In this document: in pieces, positions 5,905 to 7,913 of the stretch | Layout of the letters: every line of letters starts with the position of its first letter | Position numbering within the stretch: the stretch's first letter is position 1 | DNA from: Acidobacteriaceae bacterium | GTDB lineage: Bacteria; Acidobacteriota; Terriglobia; Terriglobales; Acidobacteriaceae | Direction of reading: 5' to 3' | Assembly (NCBI GenBank): GCA_025462785.1 | Contig: JAOAPG010000443.1 | Location: 1 to 7,913, forward strand | Length of the DNA: 7,913 bases | Program-made: the position numbers and the translations under genes | Notes under the pieces: model-generated | What the model saw: the letters and a program-made list of their open reading frames with translations, nothing else | Databases searched by the model: none | Told to the model about the DNA's origin: nothing

Positions 5905-6750
5905 TTAACGAGTCCCCGTAGTCAACTCGTATCCTAACTCCTTCATCAGCTTTCCCCATCCTTGCTCGATTTGGGCTACCGACTTTTCGGACAACGTGGA
6001 TTTCCAGCCTCCTGCGGTTGCCGTGCGCACAAAGGGTTTATCCTGTCTCGTTTTTTGCGTTAGCACCCAGTCTTTGGCTTGCAATTTTTCTAGCTCCCGC
6101 ATCCGCTGCGGCGAACTTAGTTCGATGGCACGCGTGAGCTTCTCAGGGCTGGCATCGATTTTCCGGAAACAGCATCCTTCTAAAAATTTAGCAACCAGCG
6201 CTAGTTCCTGCGCCGGGTTTTTCTTCATGTCTTCATAGCGAAGCATCAGGAATTCAGAGCGGCCCTGCCGCATGGCAAGCCAGCTCAGCACATTGTCATG
6301 CCATGAACCCCAACGGGTGTCGAACTCGGCTGCCATGAAACGTGGGATAAATTCTTCCATCGAATAATCTTCCGGAATGTTTCCAGCTTTTACGTTGTGA
6401 TGGTAAAAAGACACCGCTACGTCCCTCGGATCGCGCACGATATAGATGATTCGCGGATAGTGAGGTTGAAACGATTCGTGGCTTTTTATAAGGCGCGGCC
6501 GGGGCAGCTTGCGCATTTTGTGATCGGGATTGAAGTAAATTTCCGGGATTCGCGATTCGATGTTAGTGAACGTTACGGGTTCGTCCTGGTAGATCAAATT
6601 ACCGAGAAGAAATCGCGTCCAGGTATTTCCCGACCGCGGGTAGGATACGAGAAACACATCATCAGGAAACACAGTCAGACCGCGGCCGGCGACCTGCTTA
6701 CCTGTCACGACTTCCCAAACTTTAGACGCTACTTTTGTTGGGTTGGGCAA
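5905..6750 (-). CDS. PAPS-dependent sulfotransferase (Sulfotransfer_1-like)
   Basis: A 281-residue soluble protein that transfers the sulfuryl group of PAPS to a hydroxyl or amine of an acceptor, releasing PAP. Signatures are clear: the 5'-phosphosulfate-binding loop SYPRSGNTW at 36-44, catalytic-base histidine in KSHE at 89-92, the 3'-phosphate-binding motif VRDPRDVAVS at 105-114, RYED at 171-174, and the C-terminal PAPS-contact region GGWKSTLS at 247-254. The look is that of cytosolic sulfotransferases acting on small molecules, lipids or sugars; the acceptor is unknown. No signal peptide is seen. The best start is TTG at 6750, five bases after the TAG of the propeller gene, with GAGAG about 12 nt upstream. 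A GTG about 15 codons in is an alternative that would still keep all motifs. The PAPS synthase and CysQ-like phosphatase on the same segment provide donor and by-product removal. Confidence 0.93.
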   Translation of the reverse strand: MPNPTKVASKVWEVVTGKQVAGRGLTVFPDDVFLVSYPRSGNTWTRFLLGNLIYQDEPVTFTNIESRIPEIYFNPDHKMRKLPRPRLIKSHESFQPHYPRIIYIVRDPRDVAVSFYHHNVKAGNIPEDYSMEEFIPRFMAAEFDTRWGSWHDNVLSWLAMRQGRSEFLMLRYEDMKKNPAQELALVAKFLEGCCFRKIDASPEKLTRAIELSSPQRMRELEKLQAKDWVLTQKTRQDKPFVRTATAGGWKSTLSEKSVAQIEQGWGKLMKELGYELTTGTR

Positions 6751-6755
6751 GTTGG

Positions 6756-7793
6756 CTATTTTCTCTCGGCGATGATCGCGATGGAAGAAGAATAAGGTGC
6801 TCGTAGATTTGGGTCCGCTGAGAAGATGCTGAAAATTAAGTTCATCCCATGCGGTTCAAGATCAAACTCCTGCAAGCACTGTTTCTCTCGAATGTCGTAA
6901 AGCGATATATGGGTTGGCTTCACGCCCATGTTTTCATGAAACACTTTTTTTACCCACATAATGTTTTCCTGGAACTTGGTCTTGCGAACACGCGTGAAGC
7001 CCACCCAAATCCGTTTTTCATCCATCGGTAAGAGCCCGCGGCACCATCCTAGCAGGGCATTCTGCCCATCGATCTGTTTGAGATCAGCGATGTCTTCGAC
7101 CTGGAACGTTCGGGCGTTTGCGATTACAACTCGACCGTCTACGGTCGTGAAATAGACCCTATCTTCCCACACCAGACCGTCATGCGGCGTCATGACCGCG
7201 ATATCGATTCGCTGGCCACGATCTTCCAGACAGATCGCGTCCCGCTGGCGAAAACGTGTGACCCAGACTTTGCCTTCGAGTTCGAAGACAAAATTAGGGT
7301 GCGACTTGTGGGGCTTGGTGCTTTCGACCTTCCGGTAATCCACGTCTGATGAGAACCGAGACCACAGAGGCTCGTCCAGCACGTCCCACTGGGCCAAAAT
7401 TTCTCCCCTTAGGGTGAACTTGACGACCATGTCGAGGCCGGTACTTGCGACCAGAAGATTCCCGTCGGCGGAGGGCGTGACATGGTGAACGTCGTTGAAA
7501 CAGGGAAGCGAGATATATTCGATTCTCTTGAACTCTGGCAGCTTGAAGATCAGGACCTCGGTGGACGTACAGGCGTAGAGCGTATCACCTACGATTGTCC
7601 CGGCTTTGAACACGTTGGAAGAGTTCTCATTGGGGCGTGCCTCGATGGGACTCTTGTACTCCACGCATCTTTCAATTTCGCCGGATTCAGTATCCAGACG
7701 CAGAATCAGCGCCGATTCGTACAGATTCCATTCCTCTTCACTTTTTACCAGCAAACTTCGCTGGCGTGCTCCCAATAGATATAAGCCGGACAT
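6756..7793 (-). CDS. Predicted beta-propeller protein of unknown function, partner of the sulfotransferase
   Basis: A 345-residue protein not recognised with certainty. It is built of short repeating beta-rich units of the type G-x-hydrophobic-T/S-x-T-D/G-hydrophobic (for example residues 65-88, 109-130, 172-190, 207-228 and 258-275), as in YncE, SMP-30 or NHL-type propellers. Histidines recur in conserved-looking contexts: FNDVHH (99-104), HKSHPN (162-167), TPHDG (202-206) and EPHGMN (313-318), along with GWCRG (249-253). The PHDG...CRG...VGFTRVR spacing recalls TIGR03032/DUF4915-type proteins, but this is memory, not a search. No signal peptide, so probably cytoplasmic. The ATG at 7793 has GGAGG at 7798-7802 with a rather short 4-nt gap. 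It is the first gene of a two-gene operon driven by a sigma-54-type promoter; its stop lies 5 nt before the sulfotransferase start. Roles as scaffold, acceptor-binding protein or metal-dependent lyase are all open. Confidence 0.7.
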   Translation of the reverse strand: MSGLYLLGARQRSLLVKSEEEWNLYESALILRLDTESGEIERCVEYKSPIEARPNENSSNVFKAGTIVGDTLYACTSTEVLIFKLPEFKRIEYISLPCFNDVHHVTPSADGNLLVASTGLDMVVKFTLRGEILAQWDVLDEPLWSRFSSDVDYRKVESTKPHKSHPNFVFELEGKVWVTRFRQRDAICLEDRGQRIDIAVMTPHDGLVWEDRVYFTTVDGRVVIANARTFQVEDIADLKQIDGQNALLGWCRGLLPMDEKRIWVGFTRVRKTKFQENIMWVKKVFHENMGVKPTHISLYDIREKQCLQEFDLEPHGMNLIFSIFSADPNLRAPYSSSIAIIAERK

Positions 7794-7828
7794 TCCCCCT
7801 CCAGGGCAATGGACATTACACCATCAGG

Positions 7829-7843
7829 GCAAGAGTTGTGCCA
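7829..7843 (-). promoter_or_regulatory. Sigma-54 (RpoN) -24/-12 promoter of the propeller/sulfotransferase operon
   Basis: Minus strand reads TGGCAC-AACTC-TTGC. Both halves match the RpoN consensus exactly, and the invariant GG and GC are separated by the required 10 bases. It points at the propeller gene: the predicted transcription start near 7817 (an A) gives a 24-nt leader holding the GGAGG ribosome binding site. Such promoters need an ATP-hydrolysing activator, so the operon should be silent without a specific signal. Confidence 0.8.
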
Positions 7844-7855
7844 CTCGGACCGAAC

Positions 7856-7907
7856 CTGAAACTGGCAAAGTTGCGGCAATGCAGTGTTTTAGGCGCTTCA
7901 GTTTCAG
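7856..7907. repeat. Perfect 9-bp inverted repeat upstream of the sigma-54 promoter, candidate activator site
   Basis: CTGAAACTG at 7856-7864 and its exact reverse complement CAGTTTCAG at 7899-7907 are separated by 34 bases, with centres 43 bases apart, close to four helical turns. Relative to the predicted transcription start the arms lie at about -39 to -47 and -82 to -90. The outer arm is where sigma-54 activators commonly bind; the inner is close to the polymerase. The smaller dyad TTGCGGCAA lies between them at 7871-7879. Only 6 bases remain to the window edge, so further copies may lie beyond. Confidence 0.5.
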
Positions 7908-7913
7908 TAATCT

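Noticed and set aside
6397..6795. 132-codon plus-strand open frame over the sulfotransferase
   Set aside because: It is antisense to a gene with complete PAPS-binding motifs, and its translation shows no domain.
6756..7793. Propeller protein as a periplasmic arylsulfate sulfotransferase (ASST)
   Set aside because: ASST enzymes are also propellers, but they are exported and much longer; this protein lacks a signal peptide and no ASST motif was recognised.
1..7913. CRISPR arrays, tRNA or rRNA genes, insertion sequences
   Set aside because: No regularly spaced repeats, no tRNA- or rRNA-like stretch, and no transposase or terminal inverted repeats were seen.

Overview
The window looks like a bacterial chromosomal segment of mid GC content. 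Its central theme is activated sulfate (PAPS): making it, using it for sulfation, and clearing the by-product. The fused ATP-sulfurylase/APS-kinase order, the sigma-54 promoter and the general protein style would fit an acidobacterium or a similar soil bacterium. That taxonomic guess is weak and rests on impression only.

There are three transcription blocks. Block A (minus strand, 3339 down to the left edge) encodes a bifunctional sulfate adenylyltransferase/APS kinase, a TauE/SafE-type membrane transporter, and a CysQ-type 3'(2'),5'-bisphosphate nucleotidase cut by the window edge. The genes are tightly packed (26-nt gap, then a direct TAA-ATG junction). A 540-base divergent spacer (3340-3879) separates it from block B. 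The spacer holds no convincing gene, but it does hold a weak sigma-54-like site and a hairpin on the minus strand, and a possible sigma-70 promoter overlapped by an inverted repeat on the plus strand. Block B (plus strand, 3880-5888) is an ATP-grasp ligase-like protein overlapping by one base with a PHP-domain metal-dependent phosphoesterase. Block C (minus strand, 7793-5905) converges on B with a 16-nt gap. It encodes a beta-propeller-like protein of unknown function followed 5 nt later by a PAPS-dependent sulfotransferase.

The genes fit one scheme. The transporter may move sulfate or another sulfur oxyanion. The fused enzyme turns sulfate into PAPS, the sulfotransferase transfers the sulfuryl group to an unknown acceptor and releases PAP, and the CysQ-like enzyme hydrolyses PAP. 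No APS or PAPS reductase, sulfite reductase or cysteine synthase lies in the window, so sulfation rather than cysteine synthesis is the simpler reading here. The ATP-grasp, PHP and propeller proteins may make, modify or sense the sulfated product, but nothing in the sequence names that product.

The most notable regulatory signal is an excellent -24/-12 sigma-54 promoter in front of block C, with a perfect 9-bp inverted repeat just upstream in the position expected for an activator. A poorer sigma-54-like match lies upstream of block A, so sulfate activation and its use might be co-regulated. Three of the six complete genes appear to start with TTG.
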